Part shown: piece by piece, positions 1-9,228 of the stretch | Layout: every line of letters starts with the position of its first letter | Numbering within the stretch: position 1 is the first letter of the stretch | From: Podochytrium sp. JEL0797 | Lineage: Eukaryota > Chytridiomycota > Chytridiomycetes > Chytridiales > Chytriomycetaceae | Reading direction: 5' to 3' | DNA: 39,159 nt | Assembly: GCA_027596195.1 (NCBI GenBank) | Contig: JADGJG010000130.1 | Location: forward strand, 1 to 39,159 | Position numbers and translations under genes: made by a program | Notes under the pieces: model-generated | The model's database searches: none | What the model saw: only the letters and a program-made list of their open reading frames with translations | Told to the model about the DNA's origin: nothing

Positions 1-663
1 CTCACTTTGTCTCTCGGCTGGTGTGCGTCTGTGACTGACAGTCGTTGCCTTAGTGTGCTTGGTGCTTGTTTTCGTTGGGTCGGTGCTGGCACACCGGGGC
101 AAACCGGCCCCCCCCAACACACCAGGTAGTAGTTGTGCTTGTCCTGGAAGTCTGCAATGTAGCGAAGAAGGCCTGGGTGTGGATCGGCGGCCATGGCGCG
201 CAGAATCTTGATTTCGTTGGGGAGGGAGTCTGAGAGTTTTTGTTTCGCACTCGATGATTTGAAGATGATCTTGATGGCCACGGCCTCGAAGGCTCCATTG
301 CTCTTGAGTCTCTCAGCAGCGAGAACTGTTAGGGAGAAGCGGGGGTGGTTAGGACCAGATGTGATTTTTGATGAAGGGGGGCGCAGGGGCCGAAAAAGGG
401 TTGCCACATCAAAAGCACGCACCAACACCGTTCGCGCCGAATCCAACAACGCGATGAAGCACATAGCTGTCAAGACTACCAGAATGCATGATGATGTGCA
501 TCAGGGCGGCCCGCGCCTTGTCCTCGGTGGTCATGGCGGGATGCAACTCGCCCGAGGAGGCGAGCTTCGCGATGGTTTCGGCAGCGTGTTGGAGTTCGTC
601 GTCGGATCCGTTGCGGGAGGTGGGCGGTGTGAGGTCCTCGGATTGCATGGAGTTGACGTACAT
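1..663 (-). CDS. Protein kinase, N-terminal part (truncated by window edge)
   Basis: Start of a eukaryotic protein kinase gene running off the left edge. Exon 1 is 663-423 and exon 2 begins at 325; the intron 422-326 has donor GTGCGT and ends CTAACAG. After about 67 residues of N-terminal extension, the joined frame shows a nucleotide-binding loop GFGANGVV (about 74-81, pattern GxGxxGxV), the ATP-anchoring lysine in VAIK (K99) and a likely helix-C glutamate in PNEIKIL (E118), followed by the HPGLLRYIADF and HNYYL strands of the N-lobe. The coding frame then meets GTGTGT at about 119, probably the next donor; its acceptor could not be fixed, so the catalytic loop and C-lobe lie outside. The ATG at 663 is preferred over the one at 822 because the extra 53 residues are low in coding character. 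The kinase group cannot be assigned from the N-lobe alone. Confidence 0.8.
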
Positions 664-750
664 TGAAGGGGGTGTGCGCGGGGGAAGAAGGGGTCGATGA
701 GATTTGTGGGAAAGATTTTTTGACGAAATTTCCCCGCCGGGCATGTCCTT

Positions 751-1230
751 TTCAAGGGCTGATGCGAAGGGGGGGATCTGACATCCAGAAAGGCAATTTG
801 GATTGTTAATTTCAATCACCATCTCTTGGTGTTTTTTTCATTGGTGGAAATTGGACTGAAGGAATACCACAGCGGATGGTCTCCGAAACGCATGCGCGAG
901 TCCCAAACAAACGGCACGATAGTGGATGATACCACACGGCACAGCACAATCCTCCCCGGCCTCCACGCTGTTTTGAGTGCAGATGCGAAAGGCGTGGGGG
1001 ACGCCAATAAGGGCATGCACTACCCATCATCTTTTATTGGTGGAAATTGGACGAAAGGAATTCAAGAAAAGAGAAGGAAGGTATGCGCCAGTGACAAACG
1101 TCACGACAGTTTGATAATTCCGCATTGAGCGCAATTCCTTATCTCTCCCCATTTTGAATGGTGGATGCGACAGGTGGATGTGGCATCAGAAAGGTCAATT
1201 TGAACCACCTCTTCTTCCCTTTTCCTTTAC
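751..1230. repeat. Imperfect tandem repeats upstream of the kinase gene
   Basis: Related segments recur at roughly 200-220 bp spacing. GATGCGA followed by a G-rich run is seen near 761, 981 and 1163. ATTGGTGGAAATTGGAC is seen near 839 and 1035. A block like AGAAAGGCAATTTGGA is seen near 787 and 1188. The copies are diverged and carry indels. No gene is supported between 664 and 1439, so this is the main content of the intergenic stretch. It may include promoter sequence for the flanking divergent genes. Confidence 0.55.
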
Positions 1231-1439
1231 AGTACAATATTTAGTGGGAATGAAGAAGGAGAGAGAGGGACAGAAAGGGCGAGTGAGTGCCAGGAAAAAA
1301 ATAAGTATGCATATTCAGCTCTTATTTTTAGAGACGTTTCGAAGAGTCTCATAAAGACTTGCAATCGCAAACCCTTCCCTTCCCTCTGGCAACACAAGCT
1401 TTCGAAAAAAAACCCTCCCCATTCGAAACGCCATCCCAA

Positions 1440-2354
1440 ATGTCAACAGACCTCCTCCCCGTCGCCACCCTCAAAGCCTTCGGTCTCGACAACATCCTCT
1501 GCGACGACACCGAAATCCGCGGCGGCACACCCACCGCCCCCGCTGTCGTCTCGTTCGGCAACCACAATATCGTGCATCCAAAGTGCCGCATTGTGAGCCC
1601 TGGCGGCGGATCGATTGTGTTTGGGAGTGCGAATATCGTGGAGGAGGGGGTTGTGATTGTGAATCGGTGAGGATGCGCGGTGGGGTGGGGATATGGGGCG
1701 TGATCAGTCTCCGTCTCACCCTGCCTGATCCAAAAGGGGAATCATGCATTCACACTGCCTTGTGTTCTATCCTCAGGACAACAGAAACGCTTCACATTGG
1801 GGATGAAAACATATTCGAGGCTGGATCGGGTGAGTGAGTGAGTGTAGGGCGCGCGCGCGCGGGAAAAAGCTTCACTTACGGTGGTCTAACGACGAACCCC
1901 CCCCTTTCTTGCTTTTAGTATTTGAAGGCGTTTCAGTCGGAAGCGGATGCGTTATCGAACCCAAAGGTGAGTGAGTGTGTGGCGGAATACTCAAAACCGC
2001 GAAACCCATCAACAACAACAACACACACACAAATACACAGCCACAATCCTCCCCGGCACAAGCATTGGAGACAACTGCGTAATCGGCACAAGCTGCACGA
2101 CCTGGCGTGACGAAACGATTCCCAACGATACCGTGATTTTCGGGGGCATGCAACAACGGCGTACGCAAACGGCGCGGTCGAAGGAGCAGGCGGGGATGCA
2201 TTTGAAGCATGTGGAGTATTTGAAGGAGGCTTTGAAGCGGGTTCATGCGCAGAAGGTGAGAGTGGTTTATTGTGGGGGTGCAACGCGTTTTGGTGACACT
2301 TTTTTTTTCGATTAACAGGCGGGTGTTACGCAGTCGATTGGTATTATTTCATAA
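1440..2354 (+). CDS. DCTN6: Dynactin subunit 6 (p27), left-handed beta-helix protein
   Basis: Subunit of the pointed-end complex of dynactin, the dynein cofactor for minus-end microtubule transport. Five exons: 1440-1666, 1777-1829, 1919-1966, 2041-2255 and 2319-2354. All junctions are GT..AG and the 192-aa product closes in frame; animal p27 is about 190 aa. The protein shows hexapeptide-repeat turns of a left-handed beta helix (CRIVSPGGGSIVFGSANIVEEG, then GVSVGSGCVIEPK, then GTSIGDNCVIGTSC). It ends with the family tail, IPNDTVIFGGMQQRRTQ followed by a helix around LKHVEYLKEALKRV. The ATG at 1440 is chosen because MSTDLLPVATLKAF leads directly into the domain. The gene converges on 2379-2861 with only 24 bp between the stop codons. 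Identification rests on similarity to p27 in order, length and C-terminal motif. Confidence 0.88.
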
Positions 2355-2378
2355 GAGTACAAGGTCCCCAATAAAACT

Positions 2379-2861
2379 TCAATCCTTGTTCTTTGGTGGT
2401 GATGTTTTCGATAACGCAGATTCGGCCAAGACCTGCTCCATCACCCCCGGTCGCAATAACTTGTACTTTTCCTGGTTGAAGTATTCCTTATGATCCGGAT
2501 GATAAAGCTCCATAATCCGTCTCGTTTCGGCATAAAATTCACTCGTCTTGTCTTTCCCATCAAGAATGCATTGCAGACAAGCGCGGTGGTACCGTCTCGT
2601 GAGGAGATAGGTTGTGCCAAACCCGCCAGCGGCCACAGCTACTGCCGAGAAGAGACGAATGTGGATGGGGACACCCCTGCGGTTCATGGGGTCCATGGCA
2701 AAGTAACCGACGCCGGACCAGAACATGAAGTTGAGAGGGAATGTGATTGCGTGTTGTGTGTCGAAGGAGGAGAGGCAGGATTGTTGGTCGGGGGTTGGGG
2801 GTGGGTAGGATCCGTCAGCGATGCCTTTCTTGATGTGGGTGAGGAAGGAGGCTTCGATCAT
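2379..2861 (-). CDS. Small two-helix membrane protein, unrecognised (possibly OCIA-like)
   Basis: An intronless 160-aa frame starting at the ATG at 2861. An upstream in-frame ATG at 2909 would leave only 15 bp to the divergent neighbour, so 2861 is preferred. After a short polar N-terminus there are two hydrophobic stretches, around FPLNFMFWSGVGYF and IRLFSAVAVAAGGFGTTYL, then a basic/cysteine segment (RRYHRACLQCIL) and a charged C-terminal tail. The arrangement (Cys and Phe before helix 1, a short loop, helix 2 followed by Y..C) loosely recalls OCIA-domain proteins of mitochondria and endosomes. The resemblance is weak and no function is assigned. Reading-frame length, codon regularity and the compact divergent and convergent spacing support a real gene. 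Confidence 0.65.
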   Translation of the reverse strand: MIEASFLTHIKKGIADGSYPPPTPDQQSCLSSFDTQHAITFPLNFMFWSGVGYFAMDPMNRRGVPIHIRLFSAVAVAAGGFGTTYLLTRRYHRACLQCILDGKDKTSEFYAETRRIMELYHPDHKEYFNQEKYKLLRPGVMEQVLAESALSKTSPPKNKD

Positions 2862-2924
2862 GGGTGTGGATGAAAAAGAAGTTGGTTTGTTTCGAAAACG
2901 CAAAAACAAAGACAGAAAAAAACA
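2862..2924. promoter_or_regulatory. Short divergent promoter region
   Basis: Only 63 bp separate the start codons of the minus-strand membrane protein (2861) and the plus-strand ASH2-like gene (2925). Both transcripts must be driven from this A-rich segment or from within the neighbour's coding region. No TATA box or specific factor site is evident. Confidence 0.5.
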
Positions 2925-4996
2925 ATGTCGGACATGCCCAGCACGACGGACCCTGCGCCGCCTGAGGAACCGACTGGAGTTGTTTCTGGCGAGTTTGGCG
3001 CGCGCATTCGACCTGCGCAGACGATGCCGGCGTCGTCTTCTGGGGTCACACTGCCGCCTTTGTATGGGCTGCCCATGATGGGCTTTGGGATGGTGGCGAT
3101 GGCGCCGTTGTCGGGCGGGCTGCCTAGTATGCCTAGTGGGATGTCTAGTATGCCTAGTAGTATGCCCAGTGGGATGTCGAGTGGTGTATCGAGTCAGGGC
3201 ACCGCTCCTACCCAGCAGCAGTTACCCTCCCTCACCCAGAACCAAAACACGGCCACCAACCAGCAGCTCTTCTACAACACCAGCCAGTTCATGGCCATCC
3301 CTGCCTTCTACATGCCCACACACAACTACTACCCCGTCCCAATGCAACACCTCTCTCAGCCCGCGCCGCGTCTTCCTCAACTGCTTGTCCAGCAGCAGAA
3401 CCAACCTGCTCTGCCCAGCCAGCAACAACAACTTCCCCCGCCGTCAAAGCCACGCACTTGTTACTGCGGTCTTGAAAAGCCGAGCGAGTGAGTTGTTTGA
3501 AGTATTCCCAACAAACAAAACAAAATACTCAAACACCTTTTTAAGTCCCATCCACCCCACCCTCCAATGTCGCAAATGTCTCGTCCACTTCCATCGAGGT
3601 ATACCACACACACACACACCCTTTCCCTATTGTCTCATCCACCCAAAAAAAAACACCCAGAATGCATCCAATCCTTCCAAACCTGGACAACCCCCCCCCT
3701 CCTCGCCGACGACTTTTACGTCTTCCACTGCTCAACCTGCCACCCAACCCAAAAAGAACACATCCAACGCCAATCCCTCGTCCTCTCCGACATTGCCCAC
3801 CTCGCCCTCTTCCAACTCACCTACCAACACCTCCTTCCCGCTTCCACCGTATGGTCCCGCAACCCCACAGACGCACATGTCGCGCCGACGCCGAGGAGGA
3901 GTGCGAAAGACGACAGAGTGTACTTCACGAGGAAACAGGTGGCCGGGTTCGTGGATGCGAATTGGGACCGGTTTTGGTTGAAGGGGAGGGCTGCGAATTG
4001 GAGTCATTCGATTATGGCCGCGATTTTGGCGGGTGGGGGTGGGAGTGCGGGGACGAGTGTGGCCGAGTTGAGGTTTGTGACGGGGCGGGAGGCGTTTTTG
4101 GGGGAGAGTTGTGAGTATTCCTCGTTTTTGTGTTTCTGTGTGTGTGTGAGTGTGTGCGTGTGTGTGAGGATGCGTCCTTTTTTGGCGCATCACGACCCCT
4201 CTAACAAAAAAAACTAACCACAGCCGCCCAATCCCTCCTCGCCCTCTTCAACAAAACCACGCAACCCTCCGCCATCGAAGCCAAACGATTCCGTCAAGCC
4301 GCGTTTGATATCCTCCCCGATGGGACGTTGATTGATTTGCCGGGTGCGCCGCCGCGACCTGTGGTGCCACAGGTTGTGTTGCCAGTCAAGTCGTTTTCAG
4401 AATCGAGTAGCGTTGCGGGTGTGGGCAAGAAGAAGGACGCGGTGGGGAAACGCGTGATTTCGGAGTCGGTTGTGTTGCGTGGTGGGGAAGATTCGGATGG
4501 GGAGAGTGTGAATAGTAATGTGTCGCGGTTGAGTGTGAGTGTTTGTTTTTTATTTATTATTTAATGTTTGATGTTGAAATGCTTTTTGTTTTGTCGGGGG
4601 TTTGCAGAAGGGAGCAGCTGCTGCGGCAAAGAAAAAGTTTGTCAAACCGAAACCGCAGTTGAGGGTTCTCGAACCGGAGGAAGTGGACGCCCAACATTCT
4701 GTTTGTACGTTCCCCCCATGACCTTCTGTGTGGCTGGCGCTTAACCCCCCCTCCCTTTCGTTGTAGTATTATACCCCGACCTCCACAACCCCGAATTCGG
4801 CCCCGTCATCCTCTCCAACGAATTGACACACACGGCGCCTCAAATGAAAATCTCGCAGGACGGGTTAAGTGTGTCCACGGACAAGGGGTACCGCATGTCA
4901 AAGGCCACGCATGGGGTGTATGAAGGGTGTTGGTATTACGAGGTGACGTTTCATGCGGGAGAGAAAGGACATGCGAGGTTTGTGTGTTTTTTTTGT

Positions 4997-5032
<36 letters not shown>

Positions 5033-6142
5033 TGCGTGTGGGTGTGGTTCTCGAAAAAAAATAACGGTTTTTTTCTTCTTTGCATCGCCAACCAGAGTCG
5101 GATGGAGCCAAATCAGCGGAGACCTCCAAGCCCCCTGCGGCTACGACAAGTTCAGTTACTCGTTCCGCGACACCCCCGGCACCCTCTTCCACGAATCGCG
5201 ACCCCTCTCAGGAACCCCCGAACCGTACCTGTCCGGATTCAAGGATGGAGACGTGTTGGGACTCATGATTACGCTTCCGGAGACGCCGGATATGGAGAAT
5301 ATGGTGCGACGGTTGTGGAGGATTGATTCGAGTTATGTGCAGTTCAAGACGAAGGAGATGGTGAAAGTAAGGGGGAGTGAGATTCGGTATTTTCGGAATG
5401 GGGTGGATTTGGGGGTTGCGTTTCGGGATTTGTATAATGGTAATTTGTTTATGTGTTTTTAACGGTTGTGTAGTGGTGGTGGAAGGCTGAATATCTTTGT
5501 TTTTCTGTTTCTGTAGGAAAATACCACCCCGCCGTGTCGTCGTATCAACATGGAACTCTCAGTCTCAACTTTGGCCCTCACTTTCAATACCCGTTACCCC
5601 CGCAAGCGCGACCGTACAGTGACGTACCCAAAGTGTTTGCATGGTCCGATTTGTCGCAGTACTCATACGAGCCCTTCACGGTATACGAAAAAGAGTTTTC
5701 CGCGCTCTCGCAACACCAGTTGCAGCAACAACAACAGCAGTACGATTACTTGATGGATTCACCGCCGCCCGCGAATAAGCGGAGAGAGTTTTTGGGAGGT
5801 GGTGGTGGGGTCAAGAGGCGGAGGTTGAAGAAGAAGAGTTCCGTTTCTGTGACGGGGTCGCCTTCTGTGGTTGTGAAGGGGAGGGTGGGGAGTAATGTGT
5901 CGAGTGTGGGGAGTACGAGTTTGTGTGTTGTTGCGACGCCGCCGGTGGTAGTGGATGAGGTTGCGGGGGTTGTGGAGATGGGGGAGGTGGGGAAGGTGGA
6001 GAGTGGTGGGGTGAGTGGAGGTGTGAGTGAGGAGGAGGAGGAGGATGATGATTTGGATGCGGTGAGGGGGGAGAGTGATGATGATGGGGGGAGTGCGGGT
6101 GTGAGTACTGGAGTGGCGAATTCCGTGCATGGGGGGGAGTAG
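2925..6142 (+). CDS. ASH2L: COMPASS histone H3K4 methyltransferase subunit, ASH2L/Bre2 type
   Basis: Core subunit of the nuclear SET1/MLL (COMPASS) complex that stimulates H3K4 methylation. Eight exons: 2925-3487, 3546-3598, 3661-4110, 4224-4534, 4608-4704, 4767-4977, 5096-5439 and 5517-6142, giving 884 aa. Residues 1-175 are low complexity, rich in Gln, Pro and Met-Pro-Ser. A zinc finger follows (C179-Y-C181, CRKC, HFHREC, HCSTC), a complete C4HC3 PHD pattern. Then comes the ASH2-type winged-helix region (VYFTRKQVAGFVDANWDRFW). A SPRY domain starts near 500 (GVYEGCWYYEV, VGWSQISGDLQAPCGYD, EIRYFRNGVDLGVAF, LSLNFGPHFQYP). The C-terminus carries a (CAR)-type Gln run, basic patches and a long Glu/Asp tract. 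Unlike yeast Bre2, it keeps the PHD/WH half found in animal ASH2L. Introns are 57-118 nt. Confidence 0.9.
4999..5043. repeat. TG dinucleotide microsatellite in an ASH2L-like intron
   Basis: A run of TG dinucleotides with a few GG/CG interruptions fills the middle of intron 4978-5095. A shorter TG-rich stretch lies in intron 4111-4223 (about 4136-4168). These are simple repeats inside introns, with no coding effect expected. Confidence 0.8.
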
Positions 6143-6240
6143 TGTTTTTTATTGTTTTTGGATTAAATATTGAATGCACGATGTGGGATAGAGAGGCGAA
6201 GTGTATTTTTTTTTTTTTTTTTTCAAAGTCAAAGAGTGAA

Positions 6241-7797
6241 ATGTTCAAAGCCAAGACATCGACACACGTCTCTCACGGCCAACGCAAGCCGAAACACGCG
6301 GCACGAAAGGCCCTCGCAGCCACTGCGCCCAGCAAGAAGAAGGACACCGACGAGTCGATGGACCTTGATCTCGACATTGACGCCTTTGTCTCTTCGCAGG
6401 GCACTTCGGGTGTCGATGCGTTGCTTTCTTCTGGGTCGTTGCAGAAAGTGAGCAAGAAGAAGGCAAAGAAGGGCGCTTTGCCAGTGGAGCAAGAAGAGGC
6501 CTCCGCAGAGGTCGACGACGACGACGCCATGGACGCGGAGGACCGTGCTGAGCTCAAGGCGTACGAAGAGATTCAGAAGGAGAAGCGCATTGCAGAGAGA
6601 GAACTCAAGGCCATCGAGAGGCTGTTGACGGGGGGTGCTGAAGAAGTGGAGGAGGGCGATTCCGAGGATGAGAGTGACGATGATGAAGACAAGCCAAAGG
6701 TGTACAGGAACGACAAGGTGTGTATTCTTTATTCCGTTGTGTGTGAATGCACTATTCTGTGTGCGTGTTTTCGCGTTGGCAAAAGAATCCACGATCAGAT
6801 TTCTTTCAGCTTTCCACTGCGTGAATACTCACACACAACAAAACAGACGGCCCTCCTCGCCAAACTCGACCAAATCCGCCTCGACACGGCCCCCGGCGCC
6901 GTCCTCCCCTGGATCGAATTCCAGCGCGTCACAGCCTCGCGACCCCTCGACCTCCTCCCCGCCGAAGTCGACAACGACCTCAAGCGCGAAATGGCCTTTT
7001 ACAAGCAAGCCCTCGAAGCCGCGATTGTTGGGTACAGAGAACTGAGACGTCAGAATGTGCCGGTTCACAGACCCGATGATTACTATGCTGAGATGATCAA
7101 GAGCGATGAGCACATGAATTTGGTGAGGCAAAAGTTGGTGGATGAGGCGAATCAGATTGCGGCTTCCGAGAAGGCGAGAAAGTTGAGGGATGCCAAGAAG
7201 GTGAGATATTTTTTTTTGTTTTTTTGTTTTTGGTTTTTGGTTGGGTGCCCGTGTTGGGATCCCGTCGGGTGGTTGTGTGTGAGTTTCTGTCCTGTTTTTT
7301 TTATTAAACTCTCCCTTTTCTCTTTCCCTCCCCAGTTCGGCAAAAAAGTCCAAGTCGAAAAACTCCTCGAACGCCAAAAGTCCAAAAAGGACGAACTCGA
7401 CAAGGTCAAGCTCCTCCGCAAAAAGGCCAACTCTTCCAAAAACGTGGACGGCGACGCCGGAGGCGCCGACGACGAATTCGGAATCGCTGTCGACAAGGAA
7501 TACGGCGGAACCGGCCGCAAATCCGATTCAGCCAAGAAACCCCTCGTGAACCACAAGCGTACGGCCAAGGATGCCAAGTTTGGGTTTGGTGGCAAGAAGA
7601 GACATTCCAAGAGCAATACGGCCGAGTCGAGTGCGGATATGAGTGATTTTAATGGGAGACGGATGAAGGCGGATAGTCAGAGGGGGATGGGGGCCAAGAA
7701 GGGGAGTGGGGTTGGGAAAAATCGGCCTGGGAAGGCGCGTCGGGCTCAGTCGCAGCAAGGGGGTGGGTCGAAGGGGGGCAAGAAGGGGCGTAAGTGA
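6241..7797 (+). CDS. EBP2: rRNA-processing protein EBP2 (EBNA1BP2 family)
   Basis: Nucleolar factor needed for 27S pre-rRNA processing and 60S assembly. Three exons: 6241-6717, 6847-7200 and 7336-7797, giving 430 aa. The N-terminus is Lys-rich, with acidic tracts (EDESDDDEDKPK). The conserved EBP2 core runs from LLAKLDQIRL through MAFYKQALEAAIVGYREL, the strongly conserved RPDDYYAEMIKSDEHM, VRQKLVDEANQIAASE, and the hallmark FGKKVQVEKL across the third exon start, then a basic Gly/Lys/Arg tail (nuclear/nucleolar type). Both proposed introns (6718-6846, 129 nt; 7201-7335, 135 nt) are multiples of three without in-frame stops, so an unspliced reading frame also stays open. The inserted residues are Phe/Trp/Cys-rich and break the conserved core, and GT..AG borders are present, so splicing is strongly preferred. 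The start at 6241 follows a poly-T leader. Confidence 0.9.
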   Translation: MFKAKTSTHVSHGQRKPKHAARKALAATAPSKKKDTDESMDLDLDIDAFVSSQGTSGVDALLSSGSLQKVSKKKAKKGALPVEQEEASAEVDDDDAMDAEDRAELKAYEEIQKEKRIAERELKAIERLLTGGAEEVEEGDSEDESDDDEDKPKVYRNDKVCILYSVVCECTILCACFRVGKRIHDQISFSFPLREYSHTTKQTALLAKLDQIRLDTAPGAVLPWIEFQRVTASRPLDLLPAEVDNDLKREMAFYKQALEAAIVGYRELRRQNVPVHRPDDYYAEMIKSDEHMNLVRQKLVDEANQIAASEKARKLRDAKKVRYFFLFFCFWFLVGCPCWDPVGWLCVSFCPVFFIKLSLFSFPPQFGKKVQVEKLLERQKSKKDELDKVKLLRKKANSSKNVDGDAGGADDEFGIAVDKEYGGTGRKSDSAKKPLVNHKRTAKDAKFGFGGKKRHSKSNTAESSADMSDFNGRRMKADSQRGMGAKKGSGVGKNRPGKARRAQSQQGGGSKGGKKGRK

Positions 7798-8636
7798 GCT
7801 CTGTTTTTGAGGGGGGGTTGTTTTGTTTTGTGAGGGGGGCGACTGCGGGGATGTCTGCATTGTTTTTCGAGTTTTCTGGTTTTTGTAATAAACCCGATTT
7901 GTTTTTGTTTTTTTGATTCTTTTCGAAGGGAATTCTTCATATTGAGCCACGGAAAGGACATGTTTCCACAGCGGAACGCGCCTTCTCGATTTCCTCCACG
8001 CTGGGCAATACGCGTTTTTCAACTGGGTGCTGGAGGGAACCTTTTCCTAACAAGGGAGACATATGAGGGGACGATCCTGCAAGGCTGCGGGTAGGTTTGC
8101 GCTTTGCGGTGATTCGCAAGATAGTAGGACTGTGGAGGCCTTGGGTTGTGGTGGTGCCAGTGGTCTTCTTTCGGCAAGGTGCGATTACCCGACGCGTGCG
8201 GGTAGTTGGCTGGGACGCGCTCCCCGATGAATTTCGAGCAGAGAGATGTACGACGGGGCGATGCTGCAAGGAACTTGTGGAAACGCAGGCTTGCGACCAG
8301 TGTCCGGGGTGGTGCGTGTTTGTTTGGGCGTGTTTATACAGGGGAGGTGAATGAGGATGGAATTTCGATGTTGGCAACGTACCACGCGGATGACAACCAG
8401 CTTGGATGTCGGAGGAAGGAGGATGGGAGGAAATGCTGGTAATGGATGGCCACGAAGGCAGAGTTGAAATGTAATGTCGCGCATACCAGACCATGGAATC
8501 ACGCGTTGGAGGGACCAAATCCGGAAGACGCGCCTCTCTTCCAGGCGAGGTGGGTGCGGCTAATTAAATAACTCAGATTCGTCACGGGAGAAGGAAGTTT
8601 ATTGGAGCTGCTGTCGCGTCAATTTCAATAATGTAA
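7798..8636. other. Intergenic, no convincing gene
   Basis: There are open frames on both strands (for example 7937-8518 minus), but none has a recognisable domain, hydrophobic pattern or plausible splice context. Poly-T and AATAAA-like sequence near 7885-7920 probably serves EBP2 3' end formation. Partly duplicated motifs (GATCCTGCAAGG near 8074, GATGCTGCAAGG near 8260) suggest decayed repeat DNA. Confidence 0.5.
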
Positions 8637-9228
8637 AAGTCCATTTAATTTCATTTGCAAAACTGCTGCAACGCGTTTTCTTGCTCGGAATGCTGGATTG
8701 ATTTTCCGTCGATATCCAACAGGAAATTGAGTGATCATCAACCACCAAACGAGGAAGAAGCGCGCGCAAAAAAAGGGGCAACGCGGCTTCTAAAAACGCT
8801 CAAAGAGTGCCCATGTTTTGAGCCTCAAAAGGGTGCCGAAAAGGGAGGGACGACGCGGTGTGAGTGAAAACAACAAGACAAACAAAGAACAAACAAAATC
8901 CGACACAAACGATATAACCCCAGTATAAATAGAGTAGGAGATTCAAAAAGAGGAGCAAACAGTCCTGGGACATGGCAAAAAGGCCACAATCCCGTCCCAA
9001 AAAACAACCACAACGCGAGGAGCGAGATCCGAAAACGTTCCGTATCAAACGAATATCCGTGCGAATCTAAACCAATCTGTGTGTAATCACTCGCTCTGGA
9101 CTGCAGCCATGACAAAACTGGAGGAGCCCAGCAGGTTAGGCAGCGCAACGTGCCTCGCGCTGAAGTGATCGGTGTGCAACGAACCAGCCAGATTACGTGG
9201 TACCCCACAACGGCAAGTCGGTTGCTCT
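8637..9228 (+). repeat. Dispersed repeat, arm 1 (inverted copy at 21174-21750)
   Basis: About 590 bp aligns along its whole length with the reverse complement of 21174-21750. Shared landmarks in order are GCGTTTTCTTGCTCGG, GCTGGATTGATTTTCCGTC, TCAACCACCAAA with GAGGAAGAAGCGCG, CTCAAAGAGTGCCCAT, AGCAAACAGTCCTGGGACA, the GGCAAAAAG and CAATCCCGTC block, GGCAGCGCAACGTGCCTCG, and GGTTGCTCT at the end. Identity appears to be roughly 75-80 percent, with small indels. No terminal inverted repeats, target-site duplication or intact coding frame was found. It is most likely an old mobile or SINE/MITE-like element, or part of a larger decayed element. Confidence 0.85.

Noticed and set aside
3085..3981. 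298-aa plus-strand frame overlapping the ASH2-like gene
   Set aside because: Thr/Pro/Ser-rich shadow frame reading across introns of the real gene.
6142..6240. In-frame N-terminal extension of EBP2
   Set aside because: The extension is encoded by the poly-T leader and overlaps the end of the ASH2-like transcript. The family start fits the Met at 6241.
7937..8518. Minus-strand 193-aa open frame
   Set aside because: Ser/Thr/Pro/Arg-rich with no hydrophobic core or motif, in a repeat-bearing gene-poor stretch.
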